A stretch of DNA of 63,323 bases. Source: a virus. Of this stretch, positions 1 to 5,538 are shown in pieces. The position numbers and the translations under genes were made by a program. The notes beneath the pieces were generated by a model. The model saw nothing but the letters and a program-made list of their open reading frames with translations, did not search any database and had not been told where the DNA came from. Within the stretch, counting starts at the first letter, position 1. Each line of letters begins with the position of its first letter. The stretch spans positions 1-63,323 of IMG/VR virus record IMGVR_UViG_3300047457_000456. One strand, written 5' to 3'.

Positions 1-13
1 GGCTTGCCGGGTG
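1..13. repeat. Terminal direct repeat, left copy
   Basis: The first 13 bases (ggcttgccgggtg) are identical to the last 13 at 63311-63323. This is the usual sign of a contig that closes into a circle, either because the molecule is circular or because the phage genome is circularly permuted. It is too short to be read as a natural long terminal repeat. Confidence 0.8.
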
Positions 14-36
14 GGGTTGGCTGGGTATCCGGGGGG
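9..36 (+). other. G-quadruplex-compatible G-run cluster
   Basis: Runs of three or more G at 9-11, 13-16, 23-25 and 31-36 are separated by loops of 1, 6 and 5 nt, which meets the canonical four-run definition. Across the circular junction a second set (GGGGGG, GGGG, GGG, GGGG from about 63301 to 16) also fits. The rest of the genome has ordinary composition, so the concentration at the non-coding junction stands out. Function is unknown. Confidence 0.5.
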
Positions 37-367
37 TGTCTAGGTGGGCGACGGGTCGCATAAGGCTCCCTCTGTATTATTAGGCATGGTTAGGCGATGT
101 CTACCATGTCCTTTGGCTGCCAGCCACGCTGTATCATCCTGAACTGAGCACGGCGATTCTAGTCCGTGAACCGAGCGAGTCGGATACACCCTAATCAACA
201 GTTTGAGCGATACTCCACAACCCTGTGTCGATGTTCTGTGGTTGGTAGCCAAGTTTCTAATCCTAGATAGTCAATCTCCTATTCCCGGAGGTGCGGATGG
301 TTTATTCTGTCCGTGCCATTCCGGGGTATCCCTGTCGGTGCCACCAATGTCATATGACCTGCGGTGT

Positions 368-384
368 CATGGTTCGACTCCATG
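368..384 (+). other. Isolated tRNA T-arm-like hairpin
   Basis: CATGG, TTCGACT, CCATG form a 5-bp stem closing a 7-nt loop that fits the tRNA T-loop rule TTCRANY. The matching acceptor and anticodon arms of a full tRNA cannot be built around it. It resembles the T-arms of the four minihelices at 1067-2436, but no acceptor-like stem is clear here. It sits in the leader upstream of the first gene. Confidence 0.45.
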
Positions 385-395
385 TAAGGGGTATA

Positions 396-412
396 CCCCA
401 CGCTAAGTGGGG
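396..412 (+). other. Leader hairpin CCCCAC/GTGGGG
   Basis: A 6-bp perfect stem with a GCTAA loop follows the T-arm-like hairpin and precedes the pseudoknot at 417-442. The order T-arm, then CCCC/GGGG hairpin, is the same as in the leaders at 1067-1122 and 1536-1589. No T-run follows, so it is not an obvious terminator. Confidence 0.45.
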
Positions 413-416
413 ACAC

Positions 417-442
417 GTGGGGTGCGCCTACATATCACGCAC
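417..442 (+). promoter_or_regulatory. Leader pseudoknot element 1
   Basis: Stem 1 pairs GTGG(G) at 417-421 with (C)CTAC at 427-431. Its loop carries GTGCG (422-426), complementary to CGCAC (438-442), so the two stems interleave as an H-type pseudoknot. The ribosome binding site AGGAG and ATG 461 follow at once. Stem 2 is the same as in the elements at 5184, 6145 and 6699, while stem 1 differs in sequence. Confidence 0.5.
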
Positions 443-460
443 ATTTCATAGGAGTCTAAA

Positions 461-820
461 ATGACTACACAAACTCTTCTCGCCGCTTCCATCGACCGCA
501 TCGTCCTCGGACGAGAGAAGGTCAAGTTCGGAACGGTTTACACCCTCCTCTACACGACGGCTAAGGCCATCGAGGGTGGCCGTATCGAAGACGTTAAGCG
601 TGCAAACGCTCTCATTGAGCGTTCTATCGCTGACGGAAGCATCGAACTCCTCTGCACCGACGAGCAGATGGAAATGCTTGAGTGGGGATTGGACCAGCTC
701 GCTAAGTTCACAACTGGCGAATGCATGGCCATCAAGGAGCGCAAGCAACTGGATGCGGTTGCTCTGCGTGTTGCTGACTTCAACCGTAAGGTTGCCCAGT
801 CGGCACAGTACGAGTTCTAA
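461..820 (+). CDS. Hypothetical early protein, 119 aa
   Basis: This is the first gene of the plus-strand early cluster. ATG 461 is preceded by AGGAG at good spacing and by the pseudoknot leader. The product is soluble and probably mostly helical, with charged segments (GREKVKF, IEDVKRANALIERS) and a single TM-free chain. No family is recognised. Being first in the transcript, it is probably expressed very early. Its codons are richer in C and G at third positions than those of the next genes. Confidence 0.75.
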   Translation: MTTQTLLAASIDRIVLGREKVKFGTVYTLLYTTAKAIEGGRIEDVKRANALIERSIADGSIELLCTDEQMEMLEWGLDQLAKFTTGECMAIKERKQLDAVALRVADFNRKVAQSAQYEF

Positions 821-848
821 GAACTCACGATTGACAATCTGGGAGTTT

Positions 849-872
849 GGTGCATCTCCGGCAAAATGCACC
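849..872 (+). promoter_or_regulatory. Leader hairpin GGTGCAT/ATGCACC
   Basis: A perfect 7-bp stem with a 10-nt loop lies between the stop at 820 and the AAGGAG of the next gene. There is no T-run, so it is more likely a processing, stability or translation element than a terminator. It occupies the same position as the repeated RNA elements of the neighbouring leaders. Confidence 0.5.
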
Positions 873-900
873 ACTATCTAGTTCCAAGGAGAAACGACAA

Positions 901-1071
901 ATGGTAAGCAAGCAACTGTATCTCGCCCTCTGCATTAAGATGCGCCTTCAATCGGCGCATTTCCAGATCAAACTGGACAACAATGGTGAGACACCAAGTT
1001 GGTATGTCCGCCGTATCCTCTTCCTAAACCGGGTAATCCGCAAGGAAGAGGCCAAAGCGTTTGGCCGGTAG
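901..1071 (+). CDS. Hypothetical small basic protein, 56 aa
   Basis: ATG 901 has AAGGAG about 8 nt upstream; the open frame extends further 5' but without a better start. The product is short and basic (RRILFLNRVIRKEE), with no membrane segment or recognised family. Its TAG stop lies inside the 5' acceptor-like strand of the tRNA-like minihelix at 1067-1107, so gene end and RNA element are interlocked. Confidence 0.6.
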   Translation: MVSKQLYLALCIKMRLQSAHFQIKLDNNGETPSWYVRRILFLNRVIRKEEAKAFGR

Positions 1072-1107
1072 GCTGGTGCCTTGTAGGGGTTCGATTCCCC
1101 TACTACC
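1067..1107 (+). ncRNA. tRNA-like minihelix, copy A
   Basis: GGTAG (1067-1071) pairs with CTACC (1103-1107). Just inside the 3' strand is a T-arm with stem AGGGG/CCCCT and loop TTCGATT, identical to a canonical tRNA T-loop. D and anticodon arms are replaced by an 11-nt linker (gctggtgcctt). TTTTT, a CCC/GGG hairpin and an AGGAG ribosome binding site follow. The element repeats at 1536, 2094 and 2394. It could be a processing signal recognised by tRNA enzymes; function is inferred only. Confidence 0.65.
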
Positions 1108-1141
1108 TTTTTCCCAATAGGGATGTTTGAAGGAGAAACCG

Positions 1142-1537
1142 ATGAATACTCATCAATTGGCAATGCTGAGGACCTTGGCCCTGATGTCTAAGGAAGAGCT
1201 TAGTAAGCTCAACATCAAAGGTCGTGACATCCACGACGTGACACGGAAGGTCACCTATCGTGACCAGAAGGGTGTCGAGACGGACTTCCTCGTTGACCTC
1301 AAATTCGCAATGAGGCATCACCGAGACCCCGAATGGAAGGGCTATTTAGTTGCACCATCGACGTGCGACAACCCTAGCTGTCCATTCCATACGGGACGCA
1401 CATTCGTGTACGTCTTTGATTACAAGGGATGGGGGAAGACGGAATGGATGTGGGATGCCCCCGATGGTGAGGGGGTTGACAGTGGTTGCGGAGACCACTC
1501 TTGGCTGACCGACGACATGAAGGTCGAGGTCAAGTAG
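1142..1537 (+). CDS. Hypothetical early protein with Cys/His cluster, 131 aa
   Basis: ATG 1142 follows AAGGAG at normal spacing. The protein starts helical, then has a beta-rich, aromatic C-terminal half. Residues around CDNPSCPFH, with a later CGDH, could bind a metal, but the spacing matches no family I can name. It lies between two tRNA-like elements: copy A forms its leader, and copy B begins at its TAG stop. Confidence 0.7.
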   Translation: MNTHQLAMLRTLALMSKEELSKLNIKGRDIHDVTRKVTYRDQKGVETDFLVDLKFAMRHHRDPEWKGYLVAPSTCDNPSCPFHTGRTFVYVFDYKGWGKTEWMWDAPDGEGVDSGCGDHSWLTDDMKVEVK

Positions 1538-1575
1538 ATAGACTGGGAAACCGGGGTTCGATTCCCCGGCTATCT
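1536..1575 (+). ncRNA. tRNA-like minihelix, copy B
   Basis: AGATAG (1536-1541) pairs with CTATCT (1570-1575). The T-arm CCGGGG/CCCCGG with loop TTCGATT (1551-1569) stacks directly on the acceptor-like stem, as in a tRNA. Relative to copies A, C and D the acceptor has an A-T pair in place of G-C (GATAG/CTATC against GGTAG/CTACC), a compensatory change. The linker is only 9 nt. A CCCC/GGGG hairpin and GAGGAG follow. Confidence 0.7.
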
Positions 1576-1609
1576 TTCCCCAACAGGGGTTTGTTTGAGG
1601 AGAAAGACA

Positions 1610-2098
1610 ATGATTACATTGATGTTTGACCACCCGACATTGGAAGCCACCATCAACGCAGGAATCACCACGTTCTGCCAGCGTGGCAACATCGCCATGC
1701 CGAAGAACGGCGATACCGTTGCATTGGCGTATGCCATTGCAAAAGATGTGCGCCCATATGGAATGATGTTCACTCACCAGATCCACCTTACGGACGATTT
1801 ATTTATTCAGCCGAAACACATTGACGACGAGCGCCACACATGTGAGTGGCTCGTATACCGTCACTGCCGAGTGGTGATTGACGGAGTTACAGTGGACGCA
1901 CCTGTCCACGTGGCCAACTTTGGCTGGTCGTCTGATTCATACAAACATGAGCCAGCCGAATATGGCAAGTATTGCTATCTAGCTGTCATGAGGGGGAATG
2001 AGAATACCCCCACGTGGGAGCAGATGTACTACGACCGAGAGTTGTTCTATGTAGAGTTTGAACGACAGAACATTGAGAAGATCAACGCTGGACGGTAG
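1610..2098 (+). CDS. Hypothetical early protein, 162 aa
   Basis: ATG 1610 follows GAGGAGAAAGACA and is preferred to the upstream in-frame codon at 1595, which lies in the leader. The product is soluble, with many His and aromatic residues and no recognised motif. It sits between tRNA-like copies B and C; its TAG stop forms part of the acceptor-like strand of copy C. Confidence 0.7.
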   Translation: MITLMFDHPTLEATINAGITTFCQRGNIAMPKNGDTVALAYAIAKDVRPYGMMFTHQIHLTDDLFIQPKHIDDERHTCEWLVYRHCRVVIDGVTVDAPVHVANFGWSSDSYKHEPAEYGKYCYLAVMRGNENTPTWEQMYYDRELFYVEFERQNIEKINAGR

Positions 2099-2135
2099 AG
2101 CTGGTGCTAAGCCGGGGTTCGATTCCACGGCTACC
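2094..2135 (+). ncRNA. tRNA-like minihelix, copy C
   Basis: GGTAG (2094-2098) pairs with CTACC (2131-2135). The T-arm (2111-2131) has the invariant loop TTCGATT but one G-A mismatch in its stem (GCCGGGG against CCACGGC). The linker agctggtgctaag is close to that of copies A and D. A CCCC/GGGG hairpin (2139-2150) and AAGGAG follow. Confidence 0.65.
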
Positions 2136-2176
2136 TTTCCCCAATAGGGGTTTGTTTGAGAAGGAGAATGGGAACT

Positions 2177-2395
2177 ATGTTTGAAGGATGGTTTACAGCT
2201 CACGGCTTCACATGTCGATGGTGGCCAGCAGAACACAACAACACATGGATATGCATTTCGACCAGCAATGGTCTCAATAAGCAGAAGGTGTACGTTGTTT
2301 CGCAGTCTCAACTGCGAGACAGGCTGTCTGATGCAGCCAAGACCTTGCCAAATGGCGAGGTCATAATCCCGCAAATCAAAATGATTGGCAACTAG
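2177..2395 (+). CDS. Hypothetical small early protein, 72 aa
   Basis: ATG 2177 (MFEGWF) is chosen because AAGGAG at about 2160 is well spaced for it; ATG 2168 lies too close to that site. The product is a small, Trp-rich soluble protein of unknown function. Its stop codon is part of tRNA-like copy D. Confidence 0.6.
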   Translation: MFEGWFTAHGFTCRWWPAEHNNTWICISTSNGLNKQKVYVVSQSQLRDRLSDAAKTLPNGEVIIPQIKMIGN

Positions 2396-2436
2396 GTAGG
2401 CTGGTGCTAGGCTGGGGTTCGATTCCCCAGCTACCT
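2394..2436 (+). ncRNA. tRNA-like minihelix, copy D
   Basis: AGGTAG (2394-2399) pairs with CTACCT (2431-2436). The T-arm CTGGGG/CCCCAG with loop TTCGATT (2412-2430) stacks on it. The linker is gctggtgctagg. The following hairpin is CTCC/GGAG here rather than CCCC/GGGG, again keeping pairing while changing sequence. AAGGAG and ATG 2473 follow. Confidence 0.7.
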
Positions 2437-2472
2437 TTTCTCCCTAGTGGAGAAGTTTGAAGGAGAAAGACA

Positions 2473-2652
2473 ATGACGGAAAGAGAAAAAAGAATAGCTG
2501 CAATCAATGCAAAAATGCCAGAAGGCCAACAACTGCCAGCTGATTATTGCGTGGCAGATACGGTGGCTATGGTCATTAACTTGTTGCTTGCAAGCCTCGT
2601 CGTTGGCACGATTATGTATGACATGATCGTCACACTTATGTCGAAAGGGTAA
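2473..2652 (+). CDS. Small membrane protein, 59 aa
   Basis: ATG 2473 has AAGGAG upstream. A charged N-terminus (MTEREKRIAA) is followed by one hydrophobic segment at about residues 33-55 (VAMVINLLLASLVVGTIMY). The product is probably a single-pass inner-membrane protein of unknown role. It is the first of three consecutive small membrane-protein genes. Confidence 0.6.
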   Translation: MTEREKRIAAINAKMPEGQQLPADYCVADTVAMVINLLLASLVVGTIMYDMIVTLMSKG

Positions 2653-2656
2653 TCTA

Positions 2657-2842
2657 ATGCAGAATCTCGTAAATCGTAATCGTAAATTGGTTGATGCCAA
2701 CACTGGCCTCACCATGCTCTGCGTGGCACTGGCAATCATGTGCCTCGCATGTTTCACGCAGAACATCAAGCTGCGTGAGAAGAACGCACACCTTGATGAC
2801 AGAATCGCTAACGCAGAGGCAGTCTGCGGACAGAAGTTCTAA
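2657..2842 (+). CDS. Small membrane protein, 61 aa
   Basis: ATG 2657 lies 4 nt after the previous stop, with AAAGGG as ribosome binding site. One hydrophobic segment lies at about residues 17-34 (LTMLCVALAIMCLACF), followed by a charged, possibly coiled-coil tail. The function is unknown; the gene is co-transcribed with the flanking small membrane proteins. Confidence 0.6.
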   Translation: MQNLVNRNRKLVDANTGLTMLCVALAIMCLACFTQNIKLREKNAHLDDRIANAEAVCGQKF

Positions 2843-2848
2843 TCACTA

Positions 2849-2873
2849 TGGGGGATGCGCATCCTACACGCAT
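2849..2873 (+). promoter_or_regulatory. Leader pseudoknot-like element 2a
   Basis: ATGCG (2855-2859) can pair with CGCAT (2869-2873). TGGGG (2849-2853) can pair with TCCTA (2862-2866) through two G-T pairs, giving interleaved stems; a competing palindrome GGATGCGCATCC is also present. The ATGCG/CGCAT stem covaries with GTGCG/CGCAC of the other elements. About 35 nt around it are repeated almost exactly at 3037-3071. AAAGGAG follows. Confidence 0.45.
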
Positions 2874-2895
2874 ACTAGAAAGGAGATTAAATAGC

Positions 2896-3036
2896 ATGAA
2901 TATTCAAGACATCATTGCCACTGTCTGCTTAGTGCCAGTTGCCTTTGTTGCTATTGGGTCAGCAATATGTTTGCTCTGTATGCCTTTTCACTACCTTTCA
3001 GATTATATGCATTTAATCTGTAGGAAAAAGTCTTAG
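2896..3036 (+). CDS. Small membrane protein, 46 aa
   Basis: ATG 2896 is favoured because AAAGGAGAT lies 11 nt upstream; the longer open frame would run through the repeated RNA element. One long hydrophobic segment spans about residues 5-30 (IIATVCLVPVAFVAIGSA), with a basic C-terminus (CRKKS). Its role is unknown. Confidence 0.6.
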   Translation: MNIQDIIATVCLVPVAFVAIGSAICLLCMPFHYLSDYMHLICRKKS

Positions 3037-3042
3037 TCACTA

Positions 3043-3067
3043 TGGGGGATGCGCATCCTACACGCAT
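3043..3067 (+). promoter_or_regulatory. Leader pseudoknot-like element 2b
   Basis: This is a near-exact second copy of the element at 2849-2873, with the same ATGCG/CGCAT pairing (3049-3053 with 3063-3067) and the same flanks. AAAGGAGATAGAG and ATG 3086 follow. Two identical leaders 194 bp apart imply duplication or selection on the RNA. Confidence 0.45.
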
Positions 3068-3085
3068 ACTACAAAGGAGATAGAG

Positions 3086-3301
3086 ATGAAGAAAGAACAA
3101 GAAGCCCACGACAAGGCATTGCAAGCCATGCATGAGTTCTTCTGGAACCGCAAGCCTACCGATCCGTTGGTAGAAACCATGCGTAGACAGAAGGAACTGG
3201 TTGAAGCATGGCATCAGGCCGAGAAGGCATACAAAGCAGCATACGCAGAAGCTATGCGTAAGAAGTTCCTCGACTTAGGAGATACAAATGAAGCAGTATG
3301 A
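3086..3301 (+). CDS. Hypothetical charged helical protein, 71 aa
   Basis: ATG 3086 follows AAAGGAG. The product is rich in Lys, Glu and Ala, with heptad-like spacing (TMRRQKELVEAWHQAEKAYK), so it is probably helical or a coiled coil. It overlaps the next gene by 14 nt, suggesting translational coupling. No family is recognised. Confidence 0.65.
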   Translation: MKKEQEAHDKALQAMHEFFWNRKPTDPLVETMRRQKELVEAWHQAEKAYKAAYAEAMRKKFLDLGDTNEAV

Positions 3302-3707
3302 ATGTGGTTTCGGTAACAAGCGTGTTGATATAGGATTTCACACGTACTACGCAGTGTGTGCTGACACACCTGAAGCAATCAGCTACAAACTTGATCTACT
3401 CAAAGACAGCTTACGGCATCGATTTGAGTTTACGCATCAAGATACAGGAGCACTTTGGTCTTTTGATGTAAAGAAGATACATGTGTACACAGTCACCAAA
3501 AAGTACAGTCTGAATCGTGGGTCAATCAAAGAATGTCTGTCTGTACCACCTGACATTTCTTTCAGTATCGCTCTCGAAGGCAGGTGCGCCCTGCATACAG
3601 AGGGCAAGGCAAGTTGTCCCGATGATGCTTGCCAATACTTAAGGGCAGCTCTTGATAGGGCTATCCCTGAATCAATCGGAATAAACTTTTTTGAGGTAAT
3701 CAAATGA
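3288..3707 (+). CDS. Hypothetical early protein, 139 aa
   Basis: ATG 3288 lies inside the end of the previous gene and has TTAGGAG upstream. The product is soluble and mixed alpha/beta, with a late Cys pair (SCPDDAC). Function is not recognised. It overlaps the next gene by 4 nt (ATGA), as in a tightly packed operon. Confidence 0.7.
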   Translation: MKQYECGFGNKRVDIGFHTYYAVCADTPEAISYKLDLLKDSLRHRFEFTHQDTGALWSFDVKKIHVYTVTKKYSLNRGSIKECLSVPPDISFSIALEGRCALHTEGKASCPDDACQYLRAALDRAIPESIGINFFEVIK

Positions 3708-4027
3708 ACACACAACCAATCTACACAGCTAAAGAACTCGCACAGATCGAGAAGATTCGTCAACGTGCTATCGATCGGGCTAACCGAAAGCCTAAGCCTA
3801 AGATCTTCACGACTCGCCTAAACAAGTCCGAATACAAGTACCTTGTGTCGGCTGTTGGGCGTGACATCCTGTGCAAGGCTGTAGATACTACACAAGCACA
3901 GACCTACACATCAGAAGCTGCTGCTGAGAAGATGCTATTGGCTCTGGCTGTAAGCCCACAAGAGCATGGTGTACTACTACGCTTTGCCAAAATGGTAGCC
4001 GACAAGAAGGCACAACTCAGCCAGTAG
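3704..4027 (+). CDS. Hypothetical early protein, 107 aa
   Basis: It starts in an ATGA overlap with the previous gene. The product is basic and helical, with a Lys/Arg-rich segment (RANRKPKPKIFTTRLNKSEY) that could contact nucleic acid. It ends just before a terminator-like hairpin at 4041-4072, so it is probably the last gene of the first early segment. Confidence 0.7.
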   Translation: MNTQPIYTAKELAQIEKIRQRAIDRANRKPKPKIFTTRLNKSEYKYLVSAVGRDILCKAVDTTQAQTYTSEAAAEKMLLALAVSPQEHGVLLRFAKMVADKKAQLSQ

Positions 4028-4040
4028 GGGTGTAAATAAA

Positions 4041-4072
4041 GAGGGGTGTAAAATTTATACCCCTCAATTTTT
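4041..4072 (+). terminator. Rho-independent terminator
   Basis: GAGGGGT (4041-4047) pairs with ACCCCTC (4059-4065); three further A-T pairs and a G-T extend it inward to about 11 bp, and AATTTTT follows. It lies directly after the gene ending at 4027. A related hairpin follows at 4082-4105, and a partial third copy of aggggtgtaaa precedes it. Confidence 0.7.
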
Positions 4073-4081
4073 ACTAGGGGG

Positions 4082-4105
4082 GAGGGTGTAAAATTTACTA
4101 CCCTC
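4082..4105 (+). promoter_or_regulatory. Second related hairpin after the terminator
   Basis: GAGGGT pairs with ACCCTC, enclosing GTAAA/TTTAC. It shares the core gggtgtaaaattta with the terminator at 4041-4072 but has no T-run after it, so it may be a 5' leader structure or a decayed duplicate of the terminator. Confidence 0.5.
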
Positions 4106-4141
4106 ATTACATTGAAGGAAAAGCAATAAGGAACTATAGTA

Positions 4142-4369
4142 ATGGCACGTGAGAAGAAGGTAGAGAGAGATATCCGCATTGAGTATCCATCAAGGAAGAC
4201 AACGGATGATTCATACAAAGCCAAGTGGGGCGTGTATGAGTACATTGTCAAGGAAGATGGCACTGTAGACCGCAGGTTCCTGCAAGACTTTGATTACCGT
4301 GACATGGCAGTCGAGGCTTACCCTGAAGCCACATTCAAGCCGAGCGGATATGTGAACCCAGAACTATGA
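4142..4369 (+). CDS. Hypothetical early protein, 75 aa
   Basis: The start is ATG 4142; the ribosome binding site is weak (AAGGAACTATAGTA). The product is a small, charged, tyrosine-rich soluble protein of unknown function. It is first after the terminator pair and overlaps the next gene by 4 nt (ATGA). Confidence 0.65.
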   Translation: MAREKKVERDIRIEYPSRKTTDDSYKAKWGVYEYIVKEDGTVDRRFLQDFDYRDMAVEAYPEATFKPSGYVNPEL

Positions 4370-4686
4370 GATTCCAAGTAGGCTCGCGAGTACGTAATGT
4401 ACGACGACCAGATGTGATTGGTGTGGTGACATCACTTGATGCACCCGCCAATCAGTGGAAGGTGCGACCAGAAGACTTTCGCATCACCGTCAAGTACCCA
4501 CGGGTAACTAAGACGAGCAATGGCAAGTGGAAAGGAGGCGAACTGGACGAGTTGCCAGCTGACCTTCTCCTCACAGGAGAAAAGCCACATGAGGCATACA
4601 CAGAACTACTCAAGAAGAATGCCTACGGTGTTGTAGCAAACATCGGGGCATGGGACAAGAAGAAAGCTAACGAGAGAAAGACATGA
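4366..4686 (+). CDS. Hypothetical protein with SH3/KOW-like start, 106 aa
   Basis: It starts by ATGA overlap. The N-terminus (VGSRVRNVRRPDVIGVVTSL) has the pattern of a small SH3-like or KOW-like barrel: a polar strand, a basic turn, then GxV strands. That suggests nucleic-acid or protein binding. This rests on pattern only. It overlaps the next tiny membrane-protein gene by 4 nt. Confidence 0.65.
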   Translation: MRFQVGSRVRNVRRPDVIGVVTSLDAPANQWKVRPEDFRITVKYPRVTKTSNGKWKGGELDELPADLLLTGEKPHEAYTELLKKNAYGVVANIGAWDKKKANERKT

Positions 4687-4799
4687 CAGCGATAGTAATA
4701 TGCTCATGCATAGCCATCCTTTCAATCATCGGTTTGATCGGATGGTTTTTTAATTCAATAGAAGAAGCACAGAAAAGGATAGACGACAGAGATGAATAA
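4683..4799 (+). CDS. Tiny membrane protein, 38 aa
   Basis: ATG 4683 overlaps the previous stop (ATGA), and the frame ends at 4799, inside the start of the next gene (4792). Residues 3-23 are hydrophobic (AIVICSCIAILSIIGLIGWF), followed by a charged tail. The overlaps on both sides support it as a real gene. Function is unknown. Confidence 0.6.
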   Translation: MTAIVICSCIAILSIIGLIGWFFNSIEEAQKRIDDRDE

Positions 4800-5178
4800 C
4801 ATTATCGAGCCACACATTCTCGCAACTCAAGTTCTCCGCGCTTACAGTAAGCACGAAGAGATCACTAACATCGAGTTCCACAATGACTTCAACATGCGGT
4901 CTAAGCACCGCTGTAACCTCAATGGGACAATCAACATCACACTTATCATGCAGTATGAACGCATGACTAACGCCGTATACAGGCTCAACCTTTCCATCCA
5001 CGACAAGACGTGGCGCATCAAGAGTGACGGTTACATCAAAGATGTCAACGTTGCATACGACCAATCATGCCCGGATTGCCAGCCAACATACATGATGATG
5101 CGAATGTACGCTGAGACATTCGTAGATACTGTACTCAAGCTCAAGACCGTTGAAGGTCATGGGTTCCTCGTAGACTAA
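4792..5178 (+). CDS. Hypothetical early protein, 128 aa
   Basis: ATG 4792 overlaps the end of the tiny membrane-protein gene. The product is soluble and beta-rich with a CPDC pair near residue 90; no family is recognised. It is followed by the first of three near-identical pseudoknot leaders. Confidence 0.7.
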   Translation: MNNIIEPHILATQVLRAYSKHEEITNIEFHNDFNMRSKHRCNLNGTINITLIMQYERMTNAVYRLNLSIHDKTWRIKSDGYIKDVNVAYDQSCPDCQPTYMMMRMYAETFVDTVLKLKTVEGHGFLVD

Positions 5179-5183
5179 TCACT

Positions 5184-5213
5184 ACTGAGGGGTGCGTCTC
5201 AGTGACAACGCAC
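5184..5213 (+). promoter_or_regulatory. Leader pseudoknot element 3a
   Basis: Stem 1 is ACTGAG (5184-5189) with CTCAGT (5198-5203). Loop bases GTGCGT (5192-5197) pair with ACGCAC (5208-5213). This is an H-type pseudoknot with loops of 2, 0 and 4 nt. Relative to copies 3b and 3c the stem 1 pair C-G is replaced by G-C. The ribosome binding region and ATG 5230 follow directly. Confidence 0.7.
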
Positions 5214-5229
5214 AAGAAAGAGAAAACAA

Positions 5230-5538
5230 ATGCTTACACACTACCTTAACCTCATCCTTAACTACGCCTATCGTCGCATCCATCCCGGCGGTGCGTTTGA
5301 GGCATTCATCAAGCAACAGCCTGATGCCATTTACAGACTGGATAAAGATGCACAGCGCAACCTTGCAGAGATCTGGAAGTTTGCATATCAGCATCTTGAC
5401 CACAGTTCATGGGGCGCACAAGGCTTTGAGAACTGGGTGGCAGGTACACCTACAGAAGCAGAGCTTACAGACTACTACAAATACTACAACGACTTAATCA
5501 AAACAGATTGGACACAGGTGGATACAAGTCATGGCTAA
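5230..5538 (+). CDS. Hypothetical early protein, 102 aa
   Basis: ATG 5230 lies 16 nt after the pseudoknot, with an A-rich, weak ribosome binding site (AAGAAAGAGAAAACAA). The product is soluble, helical and aromatic (YYKYYNDLIK). Unknown function. It overlaps the next gene by 8 nt. Confidence 0.7.
   Translation: MLTHYLNLILNYAYRRIHPGGAFEAFIKQQPDAIYRLDKDAQRNLAEIWKFAYQHLDHSSWGAQGFENWVAGTPTEAELTDYYKYYNDLIKTDWTQVDTSHG

Larger units (their letters stand above)
1..460. other. Non-coding, structured left leader region
   Basis: I find no convincing gene here: the short open frames lack ribosome binding sites and overlap on opposite strands. The stretch holds G-runs (9-36), small hairpins such as TGGCT/AGCCA near 115-127, a T-arm-like hairpin (368-384), CCCCAC/GTGGGG (396-412) and a pseudoknot (417-442) just before the first gene. 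Joined across the circle with 63049-63323 it makes about 735 bp of non-coding DNA separating the outward-reading plus and minus arms. It is the best place for early promoters, an origin or a packaging site. I could not find a convincing plus-strand promoter in it. Confidence 0.6.

Noticed and set aside
323-399. A full tRNA gene of 77 nt closed by GGGGTAT/ATACCCC
   Set aside because: The T-arm at 368-384 is eight bases too far from the closing stem, and no anticodon arm fits. Only the isolated T-arm hairpin is kept.
820-900. Sigma-70 promoter from TTGACA near 831
   Set aside because: No acceptable -10 box lies 16-18 nt downstream; the match is to one hexamer only.
1067-2436. tRNA 3'-end-like sequences read as phage attachment sites
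   Set aside because: attP cores often resemble tRNA 3' ends, but there are four copies with compensatory changes, each bound to a gene boundary, and no integrase gene is visible.
2841-3075. Short CRISPR-like array
   Set aside because: Two near-identical 35-nt repeats are separated by a coding gene, not by spacers, and no cas genes exist. They are leader RNA repeats.
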